A DNA stretch of 64,000 nt from Halomonas huangheensis (GCF_001431725.1 NZ_CP013106.1:2046001-2110000), one strand, 5' to 3'. Numbered from the stretch's first letter, positions 46,986-57,074 are shown. The notes: generated by a model not told the origin, from the sequence alone. Made by a program: numbers and translations.

Positions 46986-47013
46986 CCGGGGCCTTGCGCC
47001 CCGGTTTGCTTTT
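46986..47013 (+). terminator. Intrinsic terminator after argG
   Basis: Stem CCGGGGC / GCCCCGG with a 5-nt loop (46986-47004), followed by TTTGCTTTT, 16 bp after the argG stop. Confidence 0.75.
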
Positions 47014-47025
47014 CAAGGAGGCGAC

Positions 47026-47328
47026 ATGCTGAAGAAACTGTTCGCAGGCCTGTTTGGGGCGGATGACAAGGCAGCGGATCAACCCTCCGCTGCCGATGCT
47101 GTTGAGTACCGAGACTTCCTGATCATCTCCCAGCCTGAGGCTCAGGGAGGTCAGTTCCGGGTCAGTGGTGCGATCCGCAAGACACTCGATAATGGCGAAG
47201 AAGGTGAGTTTCGTTTCGAGCGTTCGGACTTGTGTCCATCGCGTGAAGCCTGTGATGCCCTGATGATTCAGAAGGCTCAGCGGTTCATCGACGAAACCGG
47301 CGATGAGATGTTCGTCCCTCGACAATAA
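47026..47328 (+). CDS. HlyU-family small protein
   Basis: 100 residues (MLKKLFAGLFG start, then YRDFLIISQPEAQGGQFRVSG, and an ALMIQKAQRFIDETGDEMF end). This is the small domain called HlyU/DUF in many gammaproteobacteria, unrelated in fold name to the ArsR-type HlyU regulator. No DNA-binding motif is visible and the function is unknown. ATG at 47026 with AAGGAGG 5 nt upstream. Sits between the argG terminator and a glutathione transferase gene. Confidence 0.75.
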   Translation: MLKKLFAGLFGADDKAADQPSAADAVEYRDFLIISQPEAQGGQFRVSGAIRKTLDNGEEGEFRFERSDLCPSREACDALMIQKAQRFIDETGDEMFVPRQ

Positions 47329-47415
47329 AGCTCGTCTGTAAAGAGCCGAGGAGTGTGTCGATATTACATTCGACCCGCGCAGCGCCGCGAGCGGCTGAAC
47401 AGGGAGTTGGTTGCC

Positions 47416-48096
47416 ATGATTCGACTGCATCATCTCGAGAACTCGCGTTCCCAGCGTATTGCCTGGTTGTTGGAAGAGCTGCACGTCGACTATGAAGTCG
47501 CGTTCTATCGCCGCAATTCCAGCACCATGCTGGCCCCTGATGAACTGAAGCGGATACATCCGCTGGGTAAATCACCGCTGATCACCGATGAAGATGCCGG
47601 TGGACGTGTTGTGGCGGAGAGTGGGGCGATCATCGAGTACCTGCTGGAGCGCTTTGATACCCGGAATTGCCTGTCGCCGCCGCCTGGTAGCGACGCCCAT
47701 CAGGATTATCGCTTCTGGCTGCATCACGCAGAGGCTTCTGGTATGCCGCCGCTGGTCATGTCGCTGATTTTCTCGCGTCTGGGCAAGGCCCCTGTTCCGG
47801 CCTTGCTGCGTCCATTGGGACGGCGTTTTGCCGCCGGTATTCGCCAACGCTACCTTGGGCCGGAGATCTCTCGCCTGCGGCAGTTCTGGGAAGACAGTTT
47901 GAGTGATCGTTGCTGGTTTGCCGGCAACGCCTTCAGTGCGGCGGATATCCAGATGAGTTTTCCTCTGATGGCATTGGCAGGCCGGGCAGGTTTGGAAGGC
48001 TACCCACGTCTCGAGAGCTTCCTGCAGCGTGCGACCGCACGAGAAGGCTATCAACGCACGATCGAGAAGGTCGGTGACTTGAAGCTGATGTCCTGA
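47416..48096 (+). CDS. Glutathione S-transferase
   Basis: 226 residues with an N-terminal thioredoxin-like domain (HHLENSRSQRIAWLLEELHVDYEV; Ser in the catalytic loop; GKSPLITDED with the cis-Pro; ESGAIIEYLLERF for the gamma-glutamyl site) and a helical C-terminal domain (NAFSAADIQMSFPL). The ATG at 47416 is preferred to one 21 codons upstream because the sequence before it is not conserved in type and GGGAG is present. Substrate unknown. Confidence 0.88.
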   Translation: MIRLHHLENSRSQRIAWLLEELHVDYEVAFYRRNSSTMLAPDELKRIHPLGKSPLITDEDAGGRVVAESGAIIEYLLERFDTRNCLSPPPGSDAHQDYRFWLHHAEASGMPPLVMSLIFSRLGKAPVPALLRPLGRRFAAGIRQRYLGPEISRLRQFWEDSLSDRCWFAGNAFSAADIQMSFPLMALAGRAGLEGYPRLESFLQRATAREGYQRTIEKVGDLKLMS

Positions 48097-48220
48097 ATTA
48101 TTCTGGATTTGAAGTGGATCGGGCGTTATTTGCGTGAGCCGGAGTGGCGGCAGAAATGTTGCCGTTTCTGTTTCGTCGGTTGGCGACTCCTCTGTGTACC
48201 CTGTTGAGATGTGGTGGGTC

Positions 48221-48248
48221 TTGAGTTTGTGCGCGTGGCTCGCATAAT
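48221..48248 (+). promoter_or_regulatory. Putative promoter of the rhodanese gene
   Basis: TTGAGT (48221-48226), 16 bp, CATAAT (48243-48248), about 30 bp before the start codon, within the 182-bp gap after the transferase gene. Confidence 0.5.
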
Positions 48249-48278
48249 GAAATAAACCCCAGTAAAGAGGTCAGGAAT

Positions 48279-49259
48279 ATGCGTCGGACATTTCCCGCCG
48301 TGGCACTGTTGATGGCCACTGGCACAGTCTATGCCGCGAATGTTGAACCGTTGGTCAGTCCCCAATGGCTCAGCGAACATCTTGAGGATGAAAATCTTGT
48401 CGTACTGGATATCCGTTCGAGTGTTGATAACGGCGGCGATCGTTCCAGTTTCGAGAAGGCGCATATCCCGGGCAGCATCTATTCGAGTTATACCGAGGAT
48501 GGCTGGCGTGAAACCCGCGATGGGGTGCAAGGCGTGATGCCACCGGTCTCGAGCCTCGAACGGCTGATTGGCGGTCTGGGGATCGACAACGACGATACCG
48601 TGGTCATCGTGCCGGCGGGAACCGGTGCTACGGACTTCGGTAGTGCTGCCCGCGTATTCTGGACCTTCCAGGTCCTCAGCCATGACGATGTCACCATCCT
48701 CGATGGCGGCTTTGCTGGTTGGCAGGAGGCCGGCCTCGATGTGGCAAGTGGAGAGGTCCAGTACCCCGATCCGGTGCGCTTTGAAGGTAGTCTTGATGAC
48801 TCGTTGCTGGCGACAACCGAGGAAGTTGAAGCCGCACGCGATGCTCAGGTGCAATTGGTGGATGCGCGCCCGGAAGGCTTCTTTTCCGGCGGCGAGCAGT
48901 CATCGGCCACGTCGTCACCGGGTACCATTCCTGGAGCATTGAATCTGCCCTATGAGAATTTTCTACGTGATGACAAGGGCGCCTGGCACCTGGATACCGC
49001 AGAGGTGACGGCTCGATTACAGGCGTCGGAACTCAGCGGCGATGCGCCCATGGTGTCATTCTGCAATACCGGACATTGGGCAGCGACCGATTGGTTCGTG
49101 CTCAGCCAGATTGCTGGTTATGACGATGTCGCGCTTTATGATGGCTCGATGGCCGAATGGACTCAGGATGGAACACGACCAGTGCAGGTAGCCAAGCGTG
49201 GCCTGGGTAAGGTGCTGGATGCGCTGGGCATCGGCAACGATAGCGAAAGTGGGTCCTGA
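48279..49259 (+). CDS. Exported thiosulfate sulfurtransferase (double rhodanese)
   Basis: 326 residues with a signal peptide (FPAVALLMATGTVYA-ANVEP), so periplasmic. Two rhodanese domains: an inactive first (LDIRSSVDNGGDRSSFEKAH; no Cys loop) and a second with catalytic Cys in FCNTGHWAATDWF. SseA-like layout. The next gene encodes a thiosulfate-type YeeE/TsuA transporter, so they probably handle thiosulfate or sulfane sulfur together. A terminator separates them. Confidence 0.88.
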   Translation: MRRTFPAVALLMATGTVYAANVEPLVSPQWLSEHLEDENLVVLDIRSSVDNGGDRSSFEKAHIPGSIYSSYTEDGWRETRDGVQGVMPPVSSLERLIGGLGIDNDDTVVIVPAGTGATDFGSAARVFWTFQVLSHDDVTILDGGFAGWQEAGLDVASGEVQYPDPVRFEGSLDDSLLATTEEVEAARDAQVQLVDARPEGFFSGGEQSSATSSPGTIPGALNLPYENFLRDDKGAWHLDTAEVTARLQASELSGDAPMVSFCNTGHWAATDWFVLSQIAGYDDVALYDGSMAEWTQDGTRPVQVAKRGLGKVLDALGIGNDSESGS

Positions 49260-49271
49260 TATCCCGTCATT

Positions 49272-49306
49272 CGGGGTCCAATGGTGATGGGACCCCGACC
49301 TTTTTT
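49272..49306 (+). terminator. Intrinsic terminator after the rhodanese gene
   Basis: Stem CGGGGTCC / GGACCCCG (8 bp) around a 10-nt loop, then ACC and six T, 13 bp after the stop codon. Confidence 0.88.
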
Positions 49307-49329
49307 CCCTTGACGAGAACGCTGATCAG

Positions 49330-50568
49330 ATGAGTGAGGTAGCGGCTTCGATACTCGGTTCCACACGGCCCCGAAGTGATGGATTCAGAGATGATGAATT
49401 CAGAAGTGACCGATTTATAGCCGGCCTGGCACTGGCGGGAATGCTGGTGGTAGGCGGCCTTGTATGGCTGGAGACGGCGCCTTTTCTGGTGGCGCTGTTT
49501 GCCGTAGGCGTGGTGCTTGGGGTTGCGCTGTACCACGGTGCCTTTGGCTTCACGGCGGGTTGGCGTAACCTGGTGACCAAGCGGCGCGGGGCAGGTATGC
49601 GGGCCCAGTTGCTGCTGTTTGCGCTGTCATCGCTGATCATGATTCCGCTGCTTGGCAGCGGTCAACCGGGCATGGTGGGCGCCGTCGCACCAATCGGTGT
49701 TTCGTTGGTGGTGGGCTCCTTCCTGTTCGGTATCGGCATGCAGCTGGGTGGCGGCTGTGGCTCAGGCACATTGTTTACTGTGGGCGCCGGCAACATCCGC
49801 ATGCTGGTTACGCTGCTGTTCTTCATCGTCGGCGCGGTGGTCGGCTCCATTCATCTGCCCTGGTGGCTGGATCTGCCTGCTGTTGATCCGATAAGCCTGA
49901 TAGATGTCGCCGGCGTACCGGGTGCGATTGCCATTCAGTGGCTGGGACTGGCGCTGGTCATGCTATGGGTCAATCGCGTCGAGCGCCGCGCTCATGGCGA
50001 GGTTCAGCGTGGCGAACTGCAATGCTCCCCAACCGAAAACGGCTGGTGGCGTACCTTGCTCACCGGGCGGTGGCCTTTTGTGTGGGCGATTCTGGTGCTC
50101 GCGGTCGGTAATGCGCTGACACTGGCCATCGGCGGCGCTCCCTGGGGGATCACCTTCGCCTTCAACCTGTGGGGGGCCAAGGCCTTGCAGGCAGTCGGCG
50201 TGGATATGAGCCAGTTTGAATTCTGGACCTGGGATTATCCGGCCATGGCACTGTCCGACTCAGTGCTGGTCAATATCACTTCGGTGATGAACTTCGGTTT
50301 GTTGCTGGGCGCCATGTGGGCCGCAGGCATGGCCAATCGTTTCAATGAAGCCAGTCGTCAACGCCCGCAGGGACGCCCGTTTCTTGCTGCAGTCATCGGT
50401 GGCCTGCTGCTCGGCTATGGGGCTCGGTTGGGTTTTGGCTGCAATATCGGCGCACTGTTCTCCGGTCTGGCTTCGGGGAGCCTGCATGCATGGGTGTGGT
50501 TCGCCTGCGCTTTTGTCGGCTCGTTGATCGGTATTCGGCTGCGACCGATGTTTCGTCTGGCCAACTGA
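49330..50568 (+). CDS. YeeE/YedE (TsuA-like) sulfur-compound transporter
   Basis: 412-residue inner-membrane protein with about ten hydrophobic segments. Two conserved Cys loops typical of thiosulfate transporters are seen: QLGGGCGSGTLFTVGAG and GARLGFGCNIGALFSGLASGS. The start has no strong ribosome binding site and lies 24 bp after the terminator T-run. Works with the exported rhodanese upstream and possibly with the small membrane protein downstream. Confidence 0.88.
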   Translation: MSEVAASILGSTRPRSDGFRDDEFRSDRFIAGLALAGMLVVGGLVWLETAPFLVALFAVGVVLGVALYHGAFGFTAGWRNLVTKRRGAGMRAQLLLFALSSLIMIPLLGSGQPGMVGAVAPIGVSLVVGSFLFGIGMQLGGGCGSGTLFTVGAGNIRMLVTLLFFIVGAVVGSIHLPWWLDLPAVDPISLIDVAGVPGAIAIQWLGLALVMLWVNRVERRAHGEVQRGELQCSPTENGWWRTLLTGRWPFVWAILVLAVGNALTLAIGGAPWGITFAFNLWGAKALQAVGVDMSQFEFWTWDYPAMALSDSVLVNITSVMNFGLLLGAMWAAGMANRFNEASRQRPQGRPFLAAVIGGLLLGYGARLGFGCNIGALFSGLASGSLHAWVWFACAFVGSLIGIRLRPMFRLAN

Positions 50569-50585
50569 GACAGGAGGAGATCGAA

Positions 50586-50780
50586 ATGCAAGCTGCCTAT
50601 AAACGCTATCGTGTGATCGCCTTCCTGTTGGTTGTGTTGATGTTGGTCCTGGCGGACCACCTGGCGAGCCCGACCTTTGCCTTCAATATGGGTGATGGAC
50701 GTGCGCAGACCGCACTCAACCAACGAGATGCTTCGGCTTGTGCGCCCTGTGGCGCGCCTTGTCCGTCAACGAGGAAATAA
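50586..50780 (+). CDS. Small membrane protein of unknown function
   Basis: 64 residues: a single hydrophobic segment (VIAFLLVVLMLVLADHL) and a Cys-containing tail (SACAPCGAPCPSTRK). AGGAGGAG lies 7 nt before the ATG, 17 bp after the transporter stop, so it is probably cotranscribed. The three Cys near the C-terminus could bind metal or sulfane sulfur. No family recognised. Confidence 0.65.
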   Translation: MQAAYKRYRVIAFLLVVLMLVLADHLASPTFAFNMGDGRAQTALNQRDASACAPCGAPCPSTRK

Positions 50781-50913
50781 GAGCAAGCGACGGGCTACGC
50801 GTACGCTTCGCTCGAGCTACGAGCAGTGCCCGCGGCTGACTGACCCCACGGGCGTTGTCGATAGCCCATGACATGGCATTGAAGAGCTCGCAGCTCGTGA
50901 CTCGAAGCGGCTG

Positions 50914-51198
50914 CTATTCCGACTTCCGCTGAGATATCTTCGGCCCGAGCGGGCCGAGCCACAACCAGACCTGTAGCACGACCAGCACCGGCAGCAACCA
51001 GTCCGGTGCTCCGACCGTCCACACCAGTACCCGATGGATCATGAACGCGGTGAGGCCACCCAGTAGACCCAGAATCGGGAACATCAGCGGTCGTTCGCTA
51101 CCGGGACGACGCGTGAGGCGGAACAGTGACCCGGTGAAGGCGCCAAAGCTGATGGCCATGGCCAACGGAATCCAGAGTTCGCGAAGCACATCCTGCAT
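50914..51198 (-). CDS. Small membrane protein of unknown function
   Basis: 94 residues from the ATG at 51198 (an earlier in-frame start gives an unlikely N-terminus). Three short hydrophobic stretches (WIPLAMAISFGAFTGSLF; MFPILGLLGGLTAFMIHRVLVW; WLLPVLVVLQVWLWLG) with basic loops. Function unknown. It is read in the same direction as nth, 118 bp downstream of it. Confidence 0.55.
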   Translation of the reverse strand: MQDVLRELWIPLAMAISFGAFTGSLFRLTRRPGSERPLMFPILGLLGGLTAFMIHRVLVWTVGAPDWLLPVLVVLQVWLWLGPLGPKISQRKSE

Positions 51199-51316
51199 CG
51201 GTTGCTGCTCATGTGATGGGTTTCCGATAGCCTGGCGATTTGTGGGCCATCTGGCGATACCACTTTGGCCTGGATGTACGTGGGTCCGGATATACATTGG
51301 CGGGGGCGCGGGCCGG

Positions 51317-51952
51317 TTACAGTTCGACCTTGTCCTTGTACTCGCAGAGATCTTCAATCACACAGCTTCCGCAGCGTGGCTTGCGGGCCACGCAGGTATA
51401 GCGGCCATGCAGAATCAGCCAGTGATGTGCATCCTGGCGGAACTCCCTGGGAACGTGGCGCATCAGCTTGTTCTCTACCTCGACGACATCCTTGCCCCTG
51501 GCGATGCCGGTACGGTTGGAAACCCGAAAGATATGGGTATCCACCGCGATGGTTGGCTGTCCGAAGGCGGTGTTGAGAATGACATTGGCTGTCTTGCGAC
51601 CGACGCCGGGGAGTGCCTCCAGCGCCTCACGAGTCTGTGGAATCTCACCGCCATGGCGTGACAGGAGCAGGTGACAGGTCTTCATCAGGTTCTCGGCCTT
51701 GGTGTTGAACAGGCCGATGGTCTTGATGTGTTCCTTGAGTCCGTCGATACCCAGCTCGATGATCGCTTGTGGAGTGTTGGCTACAGGGAACAGCTTGGCG
51801 GTCGCCTTGTTGACACCCACGTCGGTGGCCTGGGCCGAAAGCAAGACCGCAGCGAGGAGCTCGAACGGACTTGACCAGTTCAACTCTGTCGTCGGATGAG
51901 GATTATGGTCGCGCAATCGGGTGAAGATCTCGAGGCGTTTCTGGGCGTTCAT
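51317..51952 (-). CDS. nth: Endonuclease III
   Basis: 211-residue DNA glycosylase/AP lyase for oxidised pyrimidines. The helix-hairpin-helix LPGVGRKTANVILNTAFG carries the catalytic Lys, VDTHIFRVSNR the catalytic Asp, and C-x6-C-x2-C-x5-C (CVARKPRCGSCVIEDLC) the [4Fe-4S] loop. Length is normal. Starts 60 bp after the RnfB-like gene. Confidence 0.96.
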   Translation of the reverse strand: MNAQKRLEIFTRLRDHNPHPTTELNWSSPFELLAAVLLSAQATDVGVNKATAKLFPVANTPQAIIELGIDGLKEHIKTIGLFNTKAENLMKTCHLLLSRHGGEIPQTREALEALPGVGRKTANVILNTAFGQPTIAVDTHIFRVSNRTGIARGKDVVEVENKLMRHVPREFRQDAHHWLILHGRYTCVARKPRCGSCVIEDLCEYKDKVEL

Positions 51953-52012
51953 GGGCGGCGTCGGCTATGGGGCGGTGGAAGTGAAGGCGTCATTGAACGG
52001 CGAACCCGTCGA

Positions 52013-52993
52013 TCAACTCGAGTGATGGGCCAGTGTTTCGCGAGCCTGTTGCAGCAACTGCTCGGCCTGCTCGATCTGTTGATGGGCACTGGCGATGGCC
52101 GCGCTATCATTCTGACGCTCGGCATGGGCAAGCTGTTGATTCGCGCGGCGTCGTGCCTGTTCCGCAGCATTGACGGCAAGGCGCTGCTGGCGCTCCTCGG
52201 CACTCGGCCGTGATGCAGGTGTCATAGGCGATATGGCGCCTTGCTGGTCGAGTTGGTTGATCTGTACCTGCAATTGGTTGGCAACCTGCTCGAGCTCCAT
52301 GCGCTGTTGAGGCGTGAGCTCGTCGCTCTGCAGTTGGCGTTGGGTGCGCTTGAGACGCGCCACCAGGCTGATACGTTTGGTGCGTGGGTTACCGGTTACT
52401 GTTGGTGCCGGAGATGTTTCCTGCTGTGTTCCGGCAACGGGGCGGCTTGCCTTGCGTTCTGCGCGCCGACGTTCACGTTGTTCCGCCTCTCGGGCCAGGC
52501 GTTGTTTACGAGCGACGAAGCGCTGCCGACCGCTGGTGGCGCGCTTGTCGAGATATGCCCGACGCTCGTCATCGCTATTGGCTGTCTGCCAGTCAGGATG
52601 GGGCAGTAGGTCGATGCAATCAACCGGACAGGGCGCGACACATAATTCGCAACCAGTACATTCCTCGGTGATGACGGTATGCATCTGTTTGGCGGCACCG
52701 AGGATCGCATCCACTGGGCAGGCCTGGATGCACTTGGTGCAGCCGATGCACTCATCTTCACGAATAGAGGCAGTCAGTGGTAATTGGGCTGGTTGCTCGA
52801 GTGGTAGCACCGAGCGGTCGGTCAGCTCGGCAAGCCGCACAACCGTTGAGTCACCACCTGGCGGGCAGCGGTTGATGGGCTCGCCGACGGCGATCGCTTC
52901 GGCGTAGGGGCGACAGCCGTCATGGCCACACTTGCCGCATTGAGTCTGCGGCAAGGCGGCATCGACGGCTTCGATCAGAGCGTACTGATTCAT
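52013..52993 (-). CDS. RnfB-like ferredoxin, soluble and orphan
   Basis: 326 residues. C19, C22, C27, C43 form the 4Fe-4S domain of RnfB ([17 protein letters not shown]). Two ferredoxin clusters follow: C82/C85/C88/C92 and C112/C115/C118/C122 ([32 protein letters not shown]). The C-terminal ~190 residues are charged and probably coiled-coil (Arg/Gln/Ala-rich). The N-terminal membrane helix of genuine RnfB is missing, and no rnfA, C, D, G or E is in the window. Found between metG and nth. It may feed electrons to another partner, possibly an FeS enzyme such as the neighbouring nth product (inference). Confidence 0.82.
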   Translation of the reverse strand: MNQYALIEAVDAALPQTQCGKCGHDGCRPYAEAIAVGEPINRCPPGGDSTVVRLAELTDRSVLPLEQPAQLPLTASIREDECIGCTKCIQACPVDAILGAAKQMHTVITEECTGCELCVAPCPVDCIDLLPHPDWQTANSDDERRAYLDKRATSGRQRFVARKQRLAREAEQRERRRAERKASRPVAGTQQETSPAPTVTGNPRTKRISLVARLKRTQRQLQSDELTPQQRMELEQVANQLQVQINQLDQQGAISPMTPASRPSAEERQQRLAVNAAEQARRRANQQLAHAERQNDSAAIASAHQQIEQAEQLLQQARETLAHHSS

Positions 52994-53003
52994 CACCGAT
53001 ATG

Positions 53004-55046
53004 TCAGCTGACGCGCTGGCCAGGCTGGGCGCCGCTGTGCGGCTCGAGCAGATAGATGCCATTGTCATCACCTGCGGCCAGCACCATGCCTTCGGATACA
53101 CCGAAACGCATCTTGCGTGGTGCCAGGTTGGCGACCATTACCGTCAGCTTGCCTTCCAGTGCCTCGGGGGCATAAGCGCTGCGGATACCAGCAAATACCT
53201 GGCGGGTTTCTCCACCTAGGTCGAGTTGCAGTTTGAGCAGCTTGTCGGCTCCCTCGACATATTCCGCGCTGGCGATTCTGGCAATACGCAGATCGACACG
53301 GGCGAAGTCGTCGAAGTTGATCTGTTCGGCGATCGGATCATCGGCCAGTGGGCCGCTGGCTTTTTGCTTGAGCTTCTGTTCTTCCACCAGGTCCTCCTTC
53401 GATGCCTCGATCATGGTATCGATGCGATCGGTTTCTACGCGGGTCATCAGTGGCTTGAAACGTGTGATGCTGTGCCCGAGTAACCATTGCTCGCGGCTGG
53501 CCCAGTCGAGGCTGTCGACCTGCAGGAAATTGCGCGCCTGCTCGGCCATCGCCGGTACCACCGGGGCCAGGTAGACCATCAACTGGCGGAACAGGTTGAT
53601 GCCCAGCGAGCAGATGTCGATGACCTGCTGCTGTTGGCCTTCCTGCTTGGCCAGTGCCCAGGGAGCCTTGTCGGCGATATAGGTGTTGGCTTCGTCGGCC
53701 AGCTCCATGATCAAACGCATGGCACGGGCAAATTCGCGATTCTCGTAGTATTCGGCGATTTCCTCGCCGGCAGCGATGAAGCGTGCCTGGAGTTGAGGTT
53801 CGCTACATTGCGCCGACAGCTGGCCATCGGCGAGCTTGTTGATGAAGCCGGCACAACGACTGGCAATATTGACCACCTTGCCAACCAGGTCTGAATTGAC
53901 GCGTAGTGCGAAATCCTCAAGGTTGAGGTCGAGATCATCGACGCGTGAGGTCAGCTTGGCGGCAAAGTAATAGCGCAGGTATTCGGGATTGAGATGTTCC
54001 GCGTAGGTCGCGGCCTTGATGAAGGTGCCACGTGACTTCGACATCTTGGCGCCGTTAACGGTCAGGAAACCGTGACAGTTGACCGCACTGGGCGTACGCA
54101 GATCGGCACCGTGGAGCATGGCCGGCCAGAACAGGGCGTGGAAATAGACGATATCCTTGCCGATGAAGTGATAGACCTCGGCATCGGAGTCGGCCTTCCA
54201 GTAGCTGTCGAAATCAATGCCTTCACGTTCACACAGGTTACGGAAGCTGGCGAGATACCCGATAGGAGCGTCGAGCCAGACATAGAAGTATTTACCTGGC
54301 GCATCGGGAATCTCGAAGCCGAAGTAGGGTGCATCACGCGAGATATCCCACTCGTTGAAGCCGGACTCAAACCATTCCATCAGCTTGTTGCGAATCTGTG
54401 GCTGGACGTGGCCATCATCGATCCAGCTCTGCAGGAATTCAGCGAAATCAGGCAGTTTGAAGAAGTAGTGGGTTGAACTACGCACTTCTGGAGTGGCGCC
54501 GGAAATGGCCGAAACCGGATCGATCAGTTCGGCTGGTGTATATGTCGCGCCACAGGCCTCACAGTTGTCGCCATACTGATCATCGGTATGGCACTTCGGG
54601 CAGGTACCCTTGATGAAGCGGTCGGCGAGGAACAAACCCTTGACCGGATCATACATCTGCTCGATATCGCGAGTGGCAATATGTCCACGGTCGCGCAGGC
54701 GGGTGTAGATCAGCTCGCTGAAGTAGCGATTTTCGTCGGAATGGGTGGAGTGATAGTTATCGAAGGCCACGCCGAACCGTGCGAAGTCCTGCTGATGCTC
54801 GCGGGATACGCGGTCGATCAGGGCTTCCGGGGTAATGCCTTCCTGTTCCGCTCGCAACATGATCGCGGTGCCGTGAGCATCATCGGCGCACACATAGTGG
54901 CACTGATGGCCGCGGCTCTTCTGGAAGCGCACCCAGATATCGGTTTGCACATATTCCAGCAGGTGCCCCAGGTGGATGGCACCATTGGCATAAGGCAGGG
55001 CGCTGGTGACCAGGATCTTGCGCGTGGCGGGAGCGATGTTGGACAT
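53004..55046 (-). CDS. metG: Methionyl-tRNA synthetase
   Basis: 680 residues. Class I HIGH-like motif [12 protein letters not shown], zinc knuckle [22 protein letters not shown] ([11 protein letters not shown]) and a C-terminal tRNA-binding/dimerisation domain ([14 protein letters not shown]...). Length matches the long form. Ends 10 bp before the RnfB-like gene. Confidence 0.97.
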   Translation of the reverse strand: MSNIAPATRKILVTSALPYANGAIHLGHLLEYVQTDIWVRFQKSRGHQCHYVCADDAHGTAIMLRAEQEGITPEALIDRVSREHQQDFARFGVAFDNYHSTHSDENRYFSELIYTRLRDRGHIATRDIEQMYDPVKGLFLADRFIKGTCPKCHTDDQYGDNCEACGATYTPAELIDPVSAISGATPEVRSSTHYFFKLPDFAEFLQSWIDDGHVQPQIRNKLMEWFESGFNEWDISRDAPYFGFEIPDAPGKYFYVWLDAPIGYLASFRNLCEREGIDFDSYWKADSDAEVYHFIGKDIVYFHALFWPAMLHGADLRTPSAVNCHGFLTVNGAKMSKSRGTFIKAATYAEHLNPEYLRYYFAAKLTSRVDDLDLNLEDFALRVNSDLVGKVVNIASRCAGFINKLADGQLSAQCSEPQLQARFIAAGEEIAEYYENREFARAMRLIMELADEANTYIADKAPWALAKQEGQQQQVIDICSLGINLFRQLMVYLAPVVPAMAEQARNFLQVDSLDWASREQWLLGHSITRFKPLMTRVETDRIDTMIEASKEDLVEEQKLKQKASGPLADDPIAEQINFDDFARVDLRIARIASAEYVEGADKLLKLQLDLGGETRQVFAGIRSAYAPEALEGKLTVMVANLAPRKMRFGVSEGMVLAAGDDNGIYLLEPHSGAQPGQRVS

Positions 55047-55169
55047 GGCGGTAAGGATTATCCCGTTGAAAATCAGGCGACGATTGTAGCCAGGATGCCT
55101 GCTCAGTGCATCTGCCAGGCAGCATCTGGCCGCGATGTTTCAGGTATCAGGGTGACGTTGTTTCAGCGG

Positions 55170-56651
55170 TCAGGATGACACCGGTGCAAGTATCGCGACA
55201 TTGTTGATACCGCGGTCACGTAGATGCAGTGCCTGGAGTCGGCTCATGGTGCCCTGATCGCAGTACAGCAGATAGTGGCGCTCCTGGCTCAGCTCATTGG
55301 CGCGTGTCTGCAGTTCATAGAAGGGAATCTGCAGGATATCCGCATGACCTTCCGGAAGCGGCCGTGCCTCGGCTTCATCGGGGGAGCGCACGTCAATGAT
55401 GGTCGTGGCCTGTCCAGATGAAGGCGATAGGCTTTCCAGCTGCACGGTGGCCAGCGATTCCTTTGCTACAGGCGGTGCTTGGCGTCCCAGTTTGCCGCTC
55501 CAGGCCTCGTCGACGGCATTCTTGATCAGCGCTTCGATATCAAGCGAGGCTTCCGCTTCGACCACTGCGTGGTGATTGGCCTTGATATGAGGGCGTCGAG
55601 AGACGGTGCCGCAGTATTCCGGCATGCTTGCCGAAAGGTCCGCGGTATCGATCTGGCGAGCGAGATCAATGATGTCCTGTTTGTTGTCGGCCAGCACCGG
55701 GCGCAGAATCGGCAGGTGCGAGGCGTCATCGATCAACGCCAGGTTATGCAGAGTCTGGCTGGACACCTGAGCAATGGCCTCTCCGGTTACCAGCGCTGGT
55801 ACACGAGCTCGCTGTGCCACACGCGTTGCGGCACGAATCATCATGCGCTTCAGGACAACACCGCTCAGCCCTTCGTCCACATGCTGGCGGATCTCATCAA
55901 TGATGTTCTCGAAAGGCACGCTGATGAAGTTCACCTGATGGGAGCTGCCATGCAGTTGCCACAGGTGGTGCGTGATGCGATGAACCGCCTGCAGTTGTTC
56001 TTCACCCGCGAAGCGGAATAGCACGAAGTGGCACTTTATGCCACGCCGCATCATCTTCCACGCGGCGACCGGAGAGTCGTAGCCGCCAGACATCAGTACC
56101 AGTGCCTGCCCCTGGCTACCAAGGGGGTAGCCGCCGACACCAGGGTATTCGACCACATGATGCAACAGGTGGTCGCCCTCCATGCGCAGGCGCACATCAA
56201 CCTGTGGGTGGCTCAGATTGACGCTGGCATCATCCACTTCAGCGAGCAGCGCCGCGCCAATATGCCGCTCTGCCTGCGTTGAACTGAAGTCGTTTCTGCC
56301 ACGTCGGCGGACGCTGACCCGAAACTGCCTGCCCTGAATTCTGGGTGCCCAGCGAGCCACTGTCTGTCGTGTCAGGTCATCGAGATCGGATACGGAAGTA
56401 CGTTCGACTCGCGCGACCAGATGAATACCTGGCGTACGGGCCATGCATTGCTCCAACTGCTCGAGGGTATGTCTCTCGAGCGTATCGGGCAATCGCGCCC
56501 AGATCTGATCCCACTCGGCACGTACTCGAGCTCCCGGTTCCACACGCCGCAGAGCGTTACGCAGGTTGGTGGCCAGAATCTTGCCCAGGTGACGACGAAC
56601 GGAAGGCGATTTGATGGTGATGTCAGCTGACAGCGTTAGGTGATAGAGCAT
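55170..56651 (-). CDS. thiI: tRNA 4-thiouridine / thiazole sulfurtransferase ThiI
   Basis: 493 residues: THUMP-type N-terminus, PP-loop SGGYDSPVAAW, Cys loop PEYCGTVSRRPHIKA and a C-terminal rhodanese domain with catalytic Cys in YLLYCDQGTMSRL. Length close to the E. coli enzyme (482). Transfers persulfide sulfur to tRNA U8 and to the thiazole pathway. Separated from metG by 123 bp. Confidence 0.95.
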   Translation of the reverse strand: MLYHLTLSADITIKSPSVRRHLGKILATNLRNALRRVEPGARVRAEWDQIWARLPDTLERHTLEQLEQCMARTPGIHLVARVERTSVSDLDDLTRQTVARWAPRIQGRQFRVSVRRRGRNDFSSTQAERHIGAALLAEVDDASVNLSHPQVDVRLRMEGDHLLHHVVEYPGVGGYPLGSQGQALVLMSGGYDSPVAAWKMMRRGIKCHFVLFRFAGEEQLQAVHRITHHLWQLHGSSHQVNFISVPFENIIDEIRQHVDEGLSGVVLKRMMIRAATRVAQRARVPALVTGEAIAQVSSQTLHNLALIDDASHLPILRPVLADNKQDIIDLARQIDTADLSASMPEYCGTVSRRPHIKANHHAVVEAEASLDIEALIKNAVDEAWSGKLGRQAPPVAKESLATVQLESLSPSSGQATTIIDVRSPDEAEARPLPEGHADILQIPFYELQTRANELSQERHYLLYCDQGTMSRLQALHLRDRGINNVAILAPVSS

Positions 56652-56789
56652 CTGAAGGCATTGGTACTGAGGTAAGAAGTAGTGCCACCAGTTGATCGGG
56701 AGGGATCAACTGGGGCGGGATGGACTATGCGGGATTGAGCGAGAGCGTTACTGACCAGATGCCACCTGAAGCTGGCATCAGTCGCTGAC

Positions 56790-57074
56790 TCAGTAGAGCG
56801 CCTGCTCCTCCAGGACCACTTCCTTGAGCAGCTCAAGAAACAGACGGTCGGCTTCGGAGTGATCCTCGGCGGTATCCGGGATGTGAATGCTGGTGGTGTC
56901 AGAGATTTCGTTGGCTATAGCTGCCAGCACATCTGCGTCAGGGCCATTGCTGGCGAAGTGCCGGCGAGCGATATCCAGGGAGGTTTCGAGGACACTCGGG
57001 TCCTGCAGCAACTTCTTTATGAACCCCGATAGCTCGTTGATGATTCGGGTTTTCTGGATTTCGGAAGAAGACAT
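56790..57074 (-). CDS. Small hypothetical protein
   Basis: 94 residues from the ATG at 57074 (a TTG five codons earlier is possible). Predicted helical and acidic (IINELSGFIKKLLQDPSVLETSLD; a DHSEADRLFLELLKEVVLEE end). No Cys, no membrane segment. Codon use fits the neighbours. Family not recognised. No strong ribosome binding site (GGGGA at 57081-57085). Confidence 0.5.
   Translation of the reverse strand: MSSSEIQKTRIINELSGFIKKLLQDPSVLETSLDIARRHFASNGPDADVLAAIANEISDTTSIHIPDTAEDHSEADRLFLELLKEVVLEEQALY

Noticed and set aside
50795..50913. Terminator or small RNA between the two small membrane protein genes
   Set aside because: Only weak hairpins (for example GAGCT-CGC-AGCTC near 50884) with no T-run. 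Not enough to call.
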